From positions 1 through 23,732 of IMG/VR virus record IMGVR_UViG_3300042868_010844: a DNA stretch of 23,732 nucleotides, one strand, 5' to 3'. The notes under the pieces are model-generated. The model worked only from the letters and a program-made list of their open reading frames with translations, was not told the DNA's origin and ran no database searches. Position numbers and translations under genes: made by a program. Source of the stretch: a virus. Shown here piece after piece: positions 1-8,564 of the stretch; position 1 is the first letter of the stretch, and every line of letters begins with the position of its first letter.

Positions 1-204
1 CCAGAAAATAGTTTTAGCAAATATATAAATGGTAAGTTTGTGTTCTACAAGATACGAGAAATTTGCGCTAAATATAAAAACATTCAATTCTTATTTTCTG
101 ATTCTAGAGAAAACTCCCAAGCTCTAATGGTAAAAATTTTCAAAATGAAAGATAAGGTAAAAAATTACGATTTGGAATTTCTTAAAGATTTTAATTTAAT
201 ATAA
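1..204 (+). CDS. 3' end of an unidentified gene (partial)
   Basis: Frame 1 is open from the window edge to a TAA at 202-204 (67 codons visible). The visible part is rich in Lys, Phe and Asn and ends in LEFLKDFNLI; no family is recognised. It stops one base before the terminase ATG at 206, so the two genes are probably in one transcript. A TATAAT at 200-205 overlaps the stop and directly abuts the terminase start; it is too close to act as its -10 box. The function is unknown because the N-terminus is missing. Confidence 0.6.
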   Translation, partial: PENSFSKYINGKFVFYKIREICAKYKNIQFLFSDSRENSQALMVKIFKMKDKVKNYDLEFLKDFNLI

Positions 205-205
205 T

Positions 206-2083
206 ATGTGGAATGAAGGAGCCCATCCTGCTGTAATCAGGAAATCTACAAATGACCAGTTAGAAGAAATCAAAGGTGTACTTTCTGAATCTGAAGCTCA
301 ACAGTGGTTTGCTAGATACTGTTTGGCTAATCCAGCATTCATGGTTTATCTCTTAACTAGGGTTAAGCTCGACCCTATACAGGACCTAATGTTAAGGTCC
401 TTCATCCTAAAAGATTATTGTCTTGTGGTTGCTGGACGGGGATTTTCAAAATCTTTCGTAATCTCTTTATTCTGTGTAATATATGCCTTAGGTAATCCGG
501 GAGTTAAGATTGGTATAGCTTCAGGAACTTTTCGACAATCGAAATCAATCATGAAGCAAATTGATAGCTTTGCTTCCCACCCGAAAAATGGAACTTTCTT
601 AAGATCATGTATCACAAAACAACTTTCTAAATCTAGCGATGCTTGGTCAATGGAAATCGGATATTCCTCTATAACAGCCATCCCGCTAGGAAAGGTTAGA
701 GGTTACCGCTTTAATGTTCTGATCGTTGACGAGTTACTAGTCGTCAGTAAAGACATTATAGATTCTATTTTAAAACCGTTCTTGATGGTTCGTCAAGATG
801 GCCCTCAGCACGAACAGATTACAAATGCTCAAAAAGTTTTAGTAGAAAATGGGGTTTTAAAACCAGAGGAAGTTCAACAGTTTTCATCGAACAATAAAAT
901 TATAGGTCTATCGTCTGCTAGTTATAAATTTGAATCTCTTTATAGAGATAATTATGTACCTTATGTTAAAACGATTTTAGATCCAACAGCTGAAAATGTA
1001 AATCATTGTGTTTTCAGAATGTCTTATAGAGCTGCACCTAAAGGATTCATGGAAGAATCTGCTATCGAAGACATGAGAAGAACGATGTCTAAATCAATGT
1101 TCGATAGAGAGCTTGAAGCTATATTTGGAGATGATACCGGGGGTTACTTTTCAGCGAAAGCCATAGAAGAAGCCAGTGTTAAACTAGGGGAATACCCTAT
1201 AGTAAAAATAGTCGGAGATCCAGATAAGAAATATATTTTATCAATAGATCCTAACTACAATAACTCTGAGACTTCAGATGATTTTGCAATGGCTATTCTT
1301 GAGTTAAATGAGGAAGATGAATCTGCAATACTCGTTCATGCTTACGCTCTTCCGAATAGTACAAACGAAAAAAGATGTTTATATCTTAAGTATATTCTAG
1401 AAAAATTTAATATTGTTTATGCGATTATAGATAATAGTGGTGGACCAGCCTTCTTACAGATAGCAAAAGAATTTAAATTGATACCAAGAGAGCTTCATCT
1501 TTTCGATCATGATTTCCTAAACTATAATTCCCAAGAAGGAATACTCTATTCAAAGAATAACTATGATCCTAAGAATGGAAAGATAGTTCACTCTCAAGCT
1601 TTCGGTGTTGGAGGATGGTTAAGATTTTCAAATGAGAATTTACAATGGATGATTGAAAAGAAAAAGATAAAATTTGCAGCACCAGTATTTAATGATTCCG
1701 ATTTTCAGAACGCTATAAAAGAAAATTTCCCTATAGAAGATTTGCATTACTCAAAAAATCAAGAAATAAGTAAAGATGAGATAAGAGAAATCGCTAAAAA
1801 TGTTCAAGAAGAAATGAAAGTAGATTTCCTTGAGCACTTGGGCGACATGATCAACTTGACAAAAAGAGAATGTTCGCTTATAGAGGTTTCGACCAGTGTA
1901 AACGGAAATCAACAGTTTGACTTACCAGCCACAATGAAAAGAGACAATAATCCTCACAGAGCAAGAAGAGACTCCTATACAGTCCTACTTCTTGGTAGCT
2001 GGGGAGTAAAATGTTATTATGATATGCACAGAGAACAAGAAGTAAATACGTCTTTCGATTTCGTTCCGAGAATGTTTAGGTAA
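206..2083 (+). CDS. terL: Phage terminase, large subunit (packaging ATPase/nuclease)
   Basis: A 625-residue protein with the two-domain layout of TerL packaging motors. The N-terminal ATPase has a Walker A variant GRGFSKS at residues 77-83 and a Walker B VLIVDE at 171-176, with a likely coupling motif around IGLSSASYKF. The C-terminal RNase H-like nuclease starts near YILSIDPNYN (acidic residue after a hydrophobic strand), continues through YAIIDNSGG and ends with acidic residues near DFLEHLGDMINL. It would translocate genomic DNA into the procapsid through the portal encoded next door and cut concatemers. The start at 206 follows the previous stop by one base and has no Shine-Dalgarno sequence. 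Length and gene order fit the family. No small subunit is visible. Confidence 0.93.
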   Translation: MWNEGAHPAVIRKSTNDQLEEIKGVLSESEAQQWFARYCLANPAFMVYLLTRVKLDPIQDLMLRSFILKDYCLVVAGRGFSKSFVISLFCVIYALGNPGVKIGIASGTFRQSKSIMKQIDSFASHPKNGTFLRSCITKQLSKSSDAWSMEIGYSSITAIPLGKVRGYRFNVLIVDELLVVSKDIIDSILKPFLMVRQDGPQHEQITNAQKVLVENGVLKPEEVQQFSSNNKIIGLSSASYKFESLYRDNYVPYVKTILDPTAENVNHCVFRMSYRAAPKGFMEESAIEDMRRTMSKSMFDRELEAIFGDDTGGYFSAKAIEEASVKLGEYPIVKIVGDPDKKYILSIDPNYNNSETSDDFAMAILELNEEDESAILVHAYALPNSTNEKRCLYLKYILEKFNIVYAIIDNSGGPAFLQIAKEFKLIPRELHLFDHDFLNYNSQEGILYSKNNYDPKNGKIVHSQAFGVGGWLRFSNENLQWMIEKKKIKFAAPVFNDSDFQNAIKENFPIEDLHYSKNQEISKDEIREIAKNVQEEMKVDFLEHLGDMINLTKRECSLIEVSTSVNGNQQFDLPATMKRDNNPHRARRDSYTVLLLGSWGVKCYYDMHREQEVNTSFDFVPRMFR

Positions 2084-2143
2084 ATTTTAAGGCTAAAATT
2101 AATTTATAGATGTTTTTTAACCTTTAAAAGTGTATAAGAGTAT

Positions 2144-3973
2144 ATGGCCCGTAAACCTAAAGCCGACGCTGTAGTCGTAAATTCAGATCCTTTTACTCCG
2201 AAGTTCATTTCAGAATCCGCTAGGGATTTAAGAAATAGAGGGACAAGTACTACCCAAAGCCCCCTCTCTGGGTTGTCAGGGGAAATAGAAAACATCAACA
2301 AAGGAGTATCCCCTTTTTCCAGAGACAACACTGGAACCTTAAGCGCTCAACAAGCGATTGTTCTTTGTCAGAAGGCTTATTGGAATGTGGCCATCTTCAG
2401 AAATACAATAGATATTCAAACTGAATTCGCGAATTCTAAATTAAGTTTCAGAGGTAAGAACAAAAGATCTATAAAATTCTTTAATGAATGGTATAAGAAA
2501 ATAAATGGATGGTCTTTGTCTGAAAGATTCTTTAGAGAGTGGTTTCGTTCCGGGAATGTTTTTATTTACAAGTTTTTGTACAATATAACAAATATTGAAG
2601 TAAATAAAATGTCTAGAGCAGAGGTCGCAAAAAAAATACCTTTGCGTTATACTATTTTAAATCCTGCGGATATGAGAGCTGAAGGATCTGCTACGTTTGT
2701 TAATTTTAATTACTATAAGATGCTTAACTCCTACGAGTTAGCAAGATTAAAAGTCCCCAAGACAGAAGATGAGAAAAGGTTTATGGATTCTCTGCCCGTA
2801 AAAATTAGAGATGAGATTAAAAGAGGCCAACTCCCAGAGATACCTATTGACACAGAATATTTAACAGCTGTATTCTGCGGCAAGCAAGATTATGAAGCTC
2901 TATCAGTTCCAATGTACTACCCTGTACTTTTTGATATTGATTTAAAATTAGAATTTAAGAAGATGGAGAAGGTTATAGCCAGAACAGCTGACTATATGAT
3001 TCTTCTAATCACGGCTGGCGATAAAGATAGAGATGCAAATACCAATTCTAGAATTTTAGCTGCATTACAGGATCTTTTTGAAATGGAGAGTGTGGGTAGA
3101 GTATTAGTTTCTGATTATTCTACAAAAGCAGAATTCGTTCTACCAGATTTAAATAAAATTTTAGGACCAGAGAAGTATCAGGTTGTCAATCAAGATATTG
3201 CGAATGGATTGATGAATATATTCTGGGGCGACGAGAAGTATGCCAACTCAATGATTAAAATAAAAGTCTTTCTAGAGAGATTAAGCTCTGCTAGACAAGC
3301 CTTCTTAAATAATTTCTTGATCCCTGAAATGGAAATGATTGCCAGTGAACTAGGATTCACAGAAATTCCAGAGCCAGTCTTCGACGAGGTAGATCTAAAG
3401 GAAGAAATCGAGTACATGAAGGTCTACACAAGGCTCGCGGAAATCGGAATGTTGACACCTGAAGAACTTTTCCAAAGCTTTGAGACTCACTCTCTTCCGC
3501 TTTCTGAAAACTCTATAGAAGCTCAAAATAAATTTAAAGAGCTCAAAGATAAGGGTCTTTACGAACCAATTATAGGTGGACAAAAAAAAGATGGGCTCGG
3601 ACAGCCAGCTGGCAGACCAGCGGGGACGAAGGCTCCTCAAACAACTAAAAAAGTTTCTCCGATAGGAGCATCTAAATTTAGTTTACAAAAAATATCCGAC
3701 AATATCAAACTGGTTAATGATCTATCTGAAGCCGTAGAGTCTAAATACAGAGAGCTTAACAAAATAAAGAGACTTAGCTCTAAACAAAAAGATCTCTGCT
3801 GGAGCGTAACCGAGTCTATTATTTCTTCTAAAAATTCCAACGAGTGGCAGGAGAGTATCGCCACCTTTATAGAGAACCCTATCGTTAGCCCCGATGAACA
3901 GACCCTTAATATCGCAGCAGAACATAATATCTCTCTATTCTTAGCGGGTTTGCTAAAGCAGTCTGAAATTTAA
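2144..3973 (+). CDS. Phage portal protein
   Basis: A 609-residue protein directly downstream of TerL, the usual place and size for a portal protein of a large myo- or siphophage. The N-terminal third (AYWNVAIFRNTIDIQ, then SERFFREWFRSGNVFIYKF) has the look of the portal wing/stem region. The C-terminal 130 residues are Lys/Ser-rich and lower in complexity, with a Gly/Pro-rich linker near residue 485. It would form the dodecameric ring at the capsid vertex and dock the terminase. The 60-bp gap upstream has no Shine-Dalgarno sequence; TATAAG sits 5 nt before the ATG. The call rests on context, length and general pattern, not on a diagnostic motif. Confidence 0.8.
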   Translation: MARKPKADAVVVNSDPFTPKFISESARDLRNRGTSTTQSPLSGLSGEIENINKGVSPFSRDNTGTLSAQQAIVLCQKAYWNVAIFRNTIDIQTEFANSKLSFRGKNKRSIKFFNEWYKKINGWSLSERFFREWFRSGNVFIYKFLYNITNIEVNKMSRAEVAKKIPLRYTILNPADMRAEGSATFVNFNYYKMLNSYELARLKVPKTEDEKRFMDSLPVKIRDEIKRGQLPEIPIDTEYLTAVFCGKQDYEALSVPMYYPVLFDIDLKLEFKKMEKVIARTADYMILLITAGDKDRDANTNSRILAALQDLFEMESVGRVLVSDYSTKAEFVLPDLNKILGPEKYQVVNQDIANGLMNIFWGDEKYANSMIKIKVFLERLSSARQAFLNNFLIPEMEMIASELGFTEIPEPVFDEVDLKEEIEYMKVYTRLAEIGMLTPEELFQSFETHSLPLSENSIEAQNKFKELKDKGLYEPIIGGQKKDGLGQPAGRPAGTKAPQTTKKVSPIGASKFSLQKISDNIKLVNDLSEAVESKYRELNKIKRLSSKQKDLCWSVTESIISSKNSNEWQESIATFIENPIVSPDEQTLNIAAEHNISLFLAGLLKQSEI

Positions 3974-3974
3974 A

Positions 3975-3996
3975 AAGATTTAAAAATAAAAATCTT
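3975..3996. other. AT-rich inverted repeat after the portal gene
   Basis: AAGATTT (3975-3981) and AAATCTT (3990-3996) are perfect complements around an 8-nt A-rich loop, directly after the portal stop. No T-run follows on the + strand, so an intrinsic terminator is doubtful. It may be an mRNA-end structure. Confidence 0.3.
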
Positions 3997-4007
3997 CGAA
4001 AAAAATC

Positions 4008-4035
4008 TTGACTTTCAGAAAGTATACTGTACACT
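4008..4035 (+). promoter_or_regulatory. Possible sigma70-type promoter upstream of the 4059 gene
   Basis: TTGACT (4008-4013), 16 nt, TACACT (4030-4035) in the gap after the portal gene. The -35 region, TTGACTTTCAGAAA, recurs as TTGACTTTGAGAAA at 11030, which supports a shared signal. A second candidate -10, TATATT (4047-4052), lies 6 nt before the ATG but has no good -35. Confidence 0.4.
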
Positions 4036-4058
4036 GGTGTTGTCAGTATATTCTCATT

Positions 4059-4385
4059 ATGAATCAAAAAACAATCGAAACTGTTGAAGAACAAATTGCA
4101 GAAGCCTATGAAACAGATGATGCTGTTTATATCGAAATGCTTGAAAAAGAATTATGCGATTCTATCAGCCAAAATGTTCTTTTCAAAGAAACTATATATT
4201 CTTTTGTAGAGCTTCTTGATTTTATCAACACTAATTTCGGCGAAACAGCCGACTTCCCTGTTAGGATTGATAGTGATTTTTATAGAGACCAATTCATTGG
4301 AATTCTTGCTAAAACACAATCTCTTGTTGAAGAGGCAAAAAGCATTAAAGTAGATCCTCTTGAATTGATAGATCCTCTTTTCTAG
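4059..4385 (+). CDS. Hypothetical acidic protein
   Basis: The 108-residue product starts at the ATG at 4059; the frame is open further upstream, but that part lies on the promoter-like TTGACT. The N-terminus (ETVEEQIAEAYETDDAVYIEMLEKEL) is a likely amphipathic helix, and the whole protein is acidic and helical. No family is recognised. It is the first gene of a small cluster up to 5222. The stop codon lies inside a perfect 20-bp palindrome. Confidence 0.65.
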   Translation: MNQKTIETVEEQIAEAYETDDAVYIEMLEKELCDSISQNVLFKETIYSFVELLDFINTNFGETADFPVRIDSDFYRDQFIGILAKTQSLVEEAKSIKVDPLELIDPLF

Positions 4386-4396
4386 ATCTAGAAAAG
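4377..4396. repeat. Perfect 20-bp palindrome at the 4059 gene stop
   Basis: The 20 bases are their own reverse complement, centred on a GATC (CTAGATCTAG core) with CTTTT/AAAAG arms. There is no loop, so it looks more like a dimeric-protein binding site or cruciform than a terminator. It spans the TAG stop (4383-4385). Confidence 0.6.
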
Positions 4397-4420
4397 TTAT
4401 ATATAAAACCTGATTAAAAA

Positions 4421-4762
4421 ATGAGCGAATCAGATCATAGTAAAAAATCAAAGCGTTGTGAGTACTGGAGCGAGATTGTAGAAACTTCAGTCAGTAAATA
4501 TAAAGCTTTGAATAAAGCTTCTGAAGCCGCAAATAAATCAGGTACACTTGATCCGAATGGCCCATTATTTGAGGCCATTTGGTCAAGCTTTGAAAGCATG
4601 TTGAGTCTTATTGATCGTGACGGATGGATCGCATGGTATATTTACGACAATGAATGTGGCAAGAAAAAATTGAAGGCATCCACCGGTAAGGACAAACCAC
4701 TTTTAAAAATAGATACAGATTTAAAATTGGTTAATTTTTTAATAGAAATCGAAGAAATATGA
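4421..4762 (+). CDS. Small conserved-type phage protein, function unknown
   Basis: A 113-residue protein. The centre, DGWIAWYIYDNECGKKKL, followed by a C-terminal LKLVNFLIEI segment, recalls a widespread uncharacterised small phage family with a W-[FY]-[IV]-[YW]-E-N-x-F/C-G-K-K pattern; this is pattern memory, not a search result. The start follows an A-run with no Shine-Dalgarno sequence. The stop overlaps the next start (ATGA at 4759-4762), so the two genes are translationally coupled. Confidence 0.7.
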   Translation: MSESDHSKKSKRCEYWSEIVETSVSKYKALNKASEAANKSGTLDPNGPLFEAIWSSFESMLSLIDRDGWIAWYIYDNECGKKKLKASTGKDKPLLKIDTDLKLVNFLIEIEEI

Positions 4763-5052
4763 GCGGAGGATACTTTGAATACAATCAATATAGATTAGAG
4801 GCGATGGCAGAAGAAATTGAAAGCTTAATAGAAAATAATAACAAGCCTCATACAAATATATATGGAGAGATTAAGGAAGCTCGTTATTTAGATTCTGAAA
4901 TTATAGAAAAATTTAAAGAAGCAGCTTATAATCTTCGGCGAACAAGAGAGATGGTCCAAAGAATCGACTATCTTTTAAGCTCAGACGATAGTGAACAGTC
5001 TTTCAAAAAAGGATGGGAAAAAGAAATGCCTGCTTCTTGGGAATCAATATGA
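4759..5052 (+). CDS. Conserved phage hypothetical protein (MSGGYF family)
   Basis: A 97-residue protein with N-terminal MSGGYFEYNQYRLEAMAEEI and C-terminal QRIDYLLSSDDSEQSFKKGW. Both ends match the general pattern of a common uncharacterised phage family (MSGGYF...Y...I...EI...; RIDWLLSGDDGE.SF). It has no known function, is mostly helical and is probably cytoplasmic. It is coupled to its neighbours by ATGA overlaps at both ends. Confidence 0.75.
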   Translation: MSGGYFEYNQYRLEAMAEEIESLIENNNKPHTNIYGEIKEARYLDSEIIEKFKEAAYNLRRTREMVQRIDYLLSSDDSEQSFKKGWEKEMPASWESI

Positions 5053-5222
5053 TCAAAATTAGGTTAAAAAAGTTTTGGAGAATATGGTCTAAAGCTCTAG
5101 GAGAAAAGGCAGGAAGCACAGATAGTGAAGCTGATAAGATTGCAATAATCAGATCCTCAATTATAGTTTGGTATTTAATTACCAATCTATTCATTGTTCT
5201 AAATGTTTTGAGACACTGGTAA
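5049..5222 (+). CDS. Small single-span membrane protein
   Basis: A 57-residue protein starting at the ATG that overlaps the previous stop (ATGA, 5049-5052); an earlier in-frame start at 5013 is inside the upstream gene and less likely. The N-terminus is strongly basic (MIKIRLKKFWRIWSK), followed by a polar stretch and a hydrophobic segment of about 20 residues (SSIIVWYLITNLFIVLNVL) at the C-terminus. This suggests a membrane protein with one helix. The role is unknown; a holin-like or envelope role is possible but unsupported. Confidence 0.65.
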   Translation: MIKIRLKKFWRIWSKALGEKAGSTDSEADKIAIIRSSIIVWYLITNLFIVLNVLRHW

Positions 5223-5233
5223 AAAAAATAAAA

Positions 5234-6286
5234 ATGAAAATGTCTAATATATCTTTATGTGGTTTTTATGGTTTCAATAACTATGGCGACACTTTAATGC
5301 TTGATTGCCTTAGTTCTTTTTTAAAGTCCTCTGGGTTAAGCGTCAGCGTTTTTTCTGATAGGAAAAGTGATGAATCTTTTTGTTATAAAAAAGTTGGCCC
5401 TAATAAATCAGACATCATAGCTTTAGGCGGAGGAGGAATTATTACACAAAATTTTTGGTATATAAAAGAGGGTTTGTACAAGTATCTAAGGGATGATCAA
5501 AAGCTGATTTTACTAAATGTAAATCTCACTTCAGAATCAGTGCCAGTACTAGCTCTTCTCAGGGATAAAATCTCTCTTGCTGTTGTGAGAGATCGTTTTT
5601 CCTATGACCTTGCTTTAAAATTTTTAATGGATGAAAGCAAAGTAATTCTAGCTTCTGATATATCTTACATTTATAATGTAAAAAAAATAAACGAAGGATA
5701 TACAGATTCTCTTTCTGATAAAAAAGAAAAAAAAGTTTCTGTTTGCTTAAATAGTTATATTTTTAAAGATTACTTTTCCAATGATTCTAGACAAAGAATT
5801 TACGCTGAAAAAGCTATAATAGAAATTTCTGAATTCCTGAAATGGATGAAAACATTTAACCATAAGATTCAACTTGTTCCCTCTCAAGTAGATACAGAAG
5901 TAAATGATAACACTATCCATGGCATTCTAAATGGCTATATTGGAGGAGCAAATAAGTGGATCTACACAAACGAGCATATTGAGCATAATCTAAAAAATTC
6001 TTCTCTGATTATTTCTGCTAGATACCATACTACTTTATTTGCTATCAAAAATTCTATACCCTTCATAGATATAACTCATCATTCTAAAAATTCTAATTTA
6101 CTTAAAGACTTAGGCTTACAAGAATTTTCAATCAATTACTGGAAAATTGGTTTAGAAGAGTTAAAGAAAAAAGCTTTCGAAGCTCAGAATTCAGATCTAA
6201 TATCGGAAATAAGCTCTTCTTACGGTGTATCCTCTAGAGAGGATTGGAGCAAAGTCCTCGAAAAAATACACACCTTAATTCAATGA
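5234..6286 (+). CDS. Polysaccharide pyruvyl transferase family protein
   Basis: A 350-residue protein of the CsaB/WcaK-like family, which adds ketal-linked pyruvate to sugars of exopolysaccharides or cell-wall polymers. Family marks visible: N-terminal GFYGFNNYGDTLMLDCL (a G-x-x-N-x-GD pattern), LGGGGIITQ near residue 65, RDRFSYDLA, and the C-terminal SARYHTTLFAIKNSIPFI (R-x-H). The start is taken at 5234 (ATGAAAATG; 5240 is equally possible); the frame extends upstream into the previous gene without a better start. There is no Shine-Dalgarno sequence, only an A-rich leader. Together with the glycosyltransferase downstream it suggests a phage-borne sugar-modification function acting on a host surface glycan or a virion glycan. 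Confidence 0.85.
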   Translation: MKMSNISLCGFYGFNNYGDTLMLDCLSSFLKSSGLSVSVFSDRKSDESFCYKKVGPNKSDIIALGGGGIITQNFWYIKEGLYKYLRDDQKLILLNVNLTSESVPVLALLRDKISLAVVRDRFSYDLALKFLMDESKVILASDISYIYNVKKINEGYTDSLSDKKEKKVSVCLNSYIFKDYFSNDSRQRIYAEKAIIEISEFLKWMKTFNHKIQLVPSQVDTEVNDNTIHGILNGYIGGANKWIYTNEHIEHNLKNSSLIISARYHTTLFAIKNSIPFIDITHHSKNSNLLKDLGLQEFSINYWKIGLEELKKKAFEAQNSDLISEISSSYGVSSREDWSKVLEKIHTLIQ

Positions 6287-6416
6287 AAAACCAAGCACAT
6301 TGTTGCAGCCCTCCACATAAAACAGAACATAACTTACGTCACTATCTAATGACAGTTTCTTTTTATGTTATGATTTTTAAATTTAAAGTTAAGAATTTTT
6401 TTAGGGAACTCTTTAA
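6287..6416 (+). promoter_or_regulatory. 130-bp gap with a weak promoter-like sequence
   Basis: No reading frame of note. A TATGAT at 6369-6374 is a possible -10 without a convincing -35. CATAAC and GTTATG copies flank an AT-rich centre. AGGGA (about 6402-6406) lies about 9 nt before the next ATG and is one of the few Shine-Dalgarno-like sequences in the window. Confidence 0.3.
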
Positions 6417-7505
6417 ATGAAAGTCGCCTTTATAGGTAACATAAGATCAAAGTGTGGAGTAGCTATTTATAATGAATTGCTATTCAACGCATTAGGAAAA
6501 GAAGTGGAAACTAAGTTTTTCGCAGAGAAAAACGGAGAAGAGGATACCGAAGATATCCAGTATTGTTGGGATAGAGAAGAGTTCCCAAAATTGGAACTTA
6601 TAGAGGCAATTGACAATTATAAGCCTGATATAGTTTTATTTAGTCATGAGTATGGACTTTTTCAGAAGGCTTACTTCTTTACATCTTTAGTTTCTTATTT
6701 TAGATTAAGAGGATATAAAGTTGTTACGATATTTCACTCTATATACGAGAATCATAAAGATAAGTTAGTAACAGAATCTGTTTGTAAAAATATAGTCGCC
6801 CATAGCGATGAAGCTAGAGCGGCTTTGATTAGAAAAGGTTTAAATCCCGAAAATATAAATGTAGTTCCTCACGGCTGCTCATTCGCAACCAGCGAAAATA
6901 AAATACTTCCAAAATTATGGAATCATTTAGGTAATGATCACGTAGTTCTACAAGCGGGATTCTTATTTTATTACAAATCTCATTTACATATGCTCGATGT
7001 AATAAAAGATTTAAAGTCTAAATATAAAGATATACTTTATGTTATAGTCGCATCAGAGAATCCCCTATGCAAAGATGAACACGATAAGCTACATAAAGAG
7101 ATATGCGATAAAATAGAAAGTTTAGATCTTACGCATAACGTAATAATAGATAGAGGCTTCGTTTCGCATTCTGTCCTAATGTCTTATATTAGAACGAGTT
7201 CTGTATTTGTCTTGCCGTACAAGCCAGATCCAGAATTCGATGTTTATGCAGCAAGTGGAATGGCAAGGGTTACTTTGCAAACATCTACTCCTTTGATTAC
7301 TTCTAATGCTAATTTATTTAATGGCATGGAAGAAGTTGCTGTAGCTTGCAGTTCCAAAGAGCAATGGGTAAAAGAAATTTCTGATATATTCGAGGGTAAA
7401 TTTGACAAGGTTAAGATGATAAATGATAGAGAAAAGTTTTTAGAAGAAAATTCTTGGTCAAACTGCTCTAAGAAATTGTTAAATATATTTAAGTCAGCTA
7501 AATGA
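6417..7505 (+). CDS. GT-B glycosyltransferase (group 1/GT4-like)
   Basis: A 362-residue protein with a GT-B architecture. The N-terminal Rossmann domain begins MKVAFIGNIRSKCGVAIYNELL, with the glycine-containing acceptor loop; the linker carries VVPHGCSF, and the C-terminal donor domain starts at VVLQAGFLFYYKSHLHMLD. The C-terminal segment FVLPYKPDPEFDVYAASGMARVT resembles the nucleotide-sugar site of GT4 enzymes, although the usual E-x7-E is not intact. Predicted role: transfer of a sugar from a nucleotide donor. It pairs with the upstream pyruvyl transferase. The stop overlaps the next start (ATGA). Confidence 0.85.
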   Translation: MKVAFIGNIRSKCGVAIYNELLFNALGKEVETKFFAEKNGEEDTEDIQYCWDREEFPKLELIEAIDNYKPDIVLFSHEYGLFQKAYFFTSLVSYFRLRGYKVVTIFHSIYENHKDKLVTESVCKNIVAHSDEARAALIRKGLNPENINVVPHGCSFATSENKILPKLWNHLGNDHVVLQAGFLFYYKSHLHMLDVIKDLKSKYKDILYVIVASENPLCKDEHDKLHKEICDKIESLDLTHNVIIDRGFVSHSVLMSYIRTSSVFVLPYKPDPEFDVYAASGMARVTLQTSTPLITSNANLFNGMEEVAVACSSKEQWVKEISDIFEGKFDKVKMINDREKFLEENSWSNCSKKLLNIFKSAK

Positions 7506-7957
7506 AAAAGTGCGGCAAATGTAAAACTTATTTAGAAGAAAATCAGTTCTCTTTTAGGAAGGGGAGACTACAAAGCTTTTGCAAAGAATGCCAAAGGAAT
7601 TACTCGAAAGAGTATAGGCAGAAATATAAAAAGAACTGTCGGGACAATTTAAAAGAATGGAGAGAAGAAAATTTCTCTGATAGAAAATTAACCAAACAGC
7701 AAGTCCTTCAAGAGAGTTTTAGATCTAAAATGAGAAGGGTACTAAATGCAAAAAATAAAGATAGGATAGATAAAGTATTCGGGTATTCATCTACTGATCT
7801 AATAAATTTCTTGAAAAAATCATTTGACAAACTTCCGGGCAACGGTTACTTTCTATCTTATAAAATCCCATTAAGTGATTTTGATCTATCTAATTCTGAA
7901 GAGTGGAGAAAAGCAGGATCTTTTGAAAATTTGATTTTAAAATTCAAAGAAACTTAA
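7502..7957 (+). CDS. Degenerate HNH-endonuclease-like zinc-finger protein
   Basis: A 151-residue protein. The N-terminus has four cysteines in two CxxC pairs (Cys4/Cys7 and Cys27/Cys30) in the layout of the zinc ribbon at the front of many phage HNH endonucleases. The C-terminus, GYSSTDLINFLKKSF then YKIPLSDFDLSNSEEW and ENL, follows the same order as the HNH core of those enzymes (DHIIPLS-FD, NL). At the place of the catalytic Asp-His the sequence is Ser-Tyr, so the nuclease site seems lost. It may be a DNA-binding remnant. It overlaps the glycosyltransferase by ATGA. Confidence 0.7.
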   Translation: MKKCGKCKTYLEENQFSFRKGRLQSFCKECQRNYSKEYRQKYKKNCRDNLKEWREENFSDRKLTKQQVLQESFRSKMRRVLNAKNKDRIDKVFGYSSTDLINFLKKSFDKLPGNGYFLSYKIPLSDFDLSNSEEWRKAGSFENLILKFKET

Positions 7958-7968
7958 AAGAATTTAAA

Positions 7969-8310
7969 ATGAATACAGAATTAGAAGAAATAATAGTAAA
8001 AAAGTACCCAGAAATATGTTGTGGCTACGGAGATATGTATCCTAGAAATTGTTTCCAATATGGATTCGAGTTTGGAGATGGATGGTTTGACCTTATAGAT
8101 GAAACATTGTCAAAGCTAGACGACATATGCAAAAACACAGGAATAAAAATCAAAATAGGTCAAGCTAAATCTAAGTTCTCGGAACTCAGACTTCACATAG
8201 ATATTTTGCCCGGCCAAAGAGGCGCGAAAATACAACAAGCAATTTCCCAAATAGAAAATATTGTCCAGCAAGCAGAAATAAAATCAAAAACAATAAAAGA
8301 AAATATATGA
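7969..8310 (+). CDS. Conserved phage hypothetical protein (GDGWFDLI family)
   Basis: A 113-residue protein. The pattern FGDGWFDLIDETLSKL, then KSKFSELRLHI and an Ile/Glu-rich C-terminal helix, resembles a frequent phage family (GW-x-x-[LI]I....K-x-KFG-x-LRFY) that often ends in a Cys cluster, which is missing here. The function of that family is unknown. The gap to the upstream gene is 11 nt, with no Shine-Dalgarno sequence. It is coupled to the next gene by ATGA. Confidence 0.7.
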   Translation: MNTELEEIIVKKYPEICCGYGDMYPRNCFQYGFEFGDGWFDLIDETLSKLDDICKNTGIKIKIGQAKSKFSELRLHIDILPGQRGAKIQQAISQIENIVQQAEIKSKTIKENI

Positions 8311-8564
8311 GAAAAGAAAATAATATCAACGAAGAAACTAATCAACAAATAGAAACCAGTTTGAAAAAACTTAACATGTATAAGAAGTCTATTCAAGCTT
8401 ATGGGGCATTACAAGAATCCTTATATTTACAAGCAAAATCTTTATTTGTAAATCCTGAAGATGATTACATATTTGAGTATCTATTCAATCCGTCAGAATA
8501 TGTTAATCATGACTATGACAATATGGTTAATCAAAAAATAATTGAAAATCTAAAAATTGTATGA
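8307..8564 (+). CDS. Hypothetical helical protein
   Basis: An 85-residue protein, mostly helical and polar, with MNVLK-like composition but no recognisable motif. The start is fixed by ATGA overlap with the gene before, and its own stop overlaps the next start in the same way. A middle gene of a coupled set 7969-8983. Confidence 0.6.
   Translation: MRKENNINEETNQQIETSLKKLNMYKKSIQAYGALQESLYLQAKSLFVNPEDDYIFEYLFNPSEYVNHDYDNMVNQKIIENLKIV

Noticed and set aside
5168-5233. Longer start (TTG at 5168) for the pyruvyl transferase
   Set aside because: It overlaps the preceding gene and adds 22 residues not expected before the first strand of the family.
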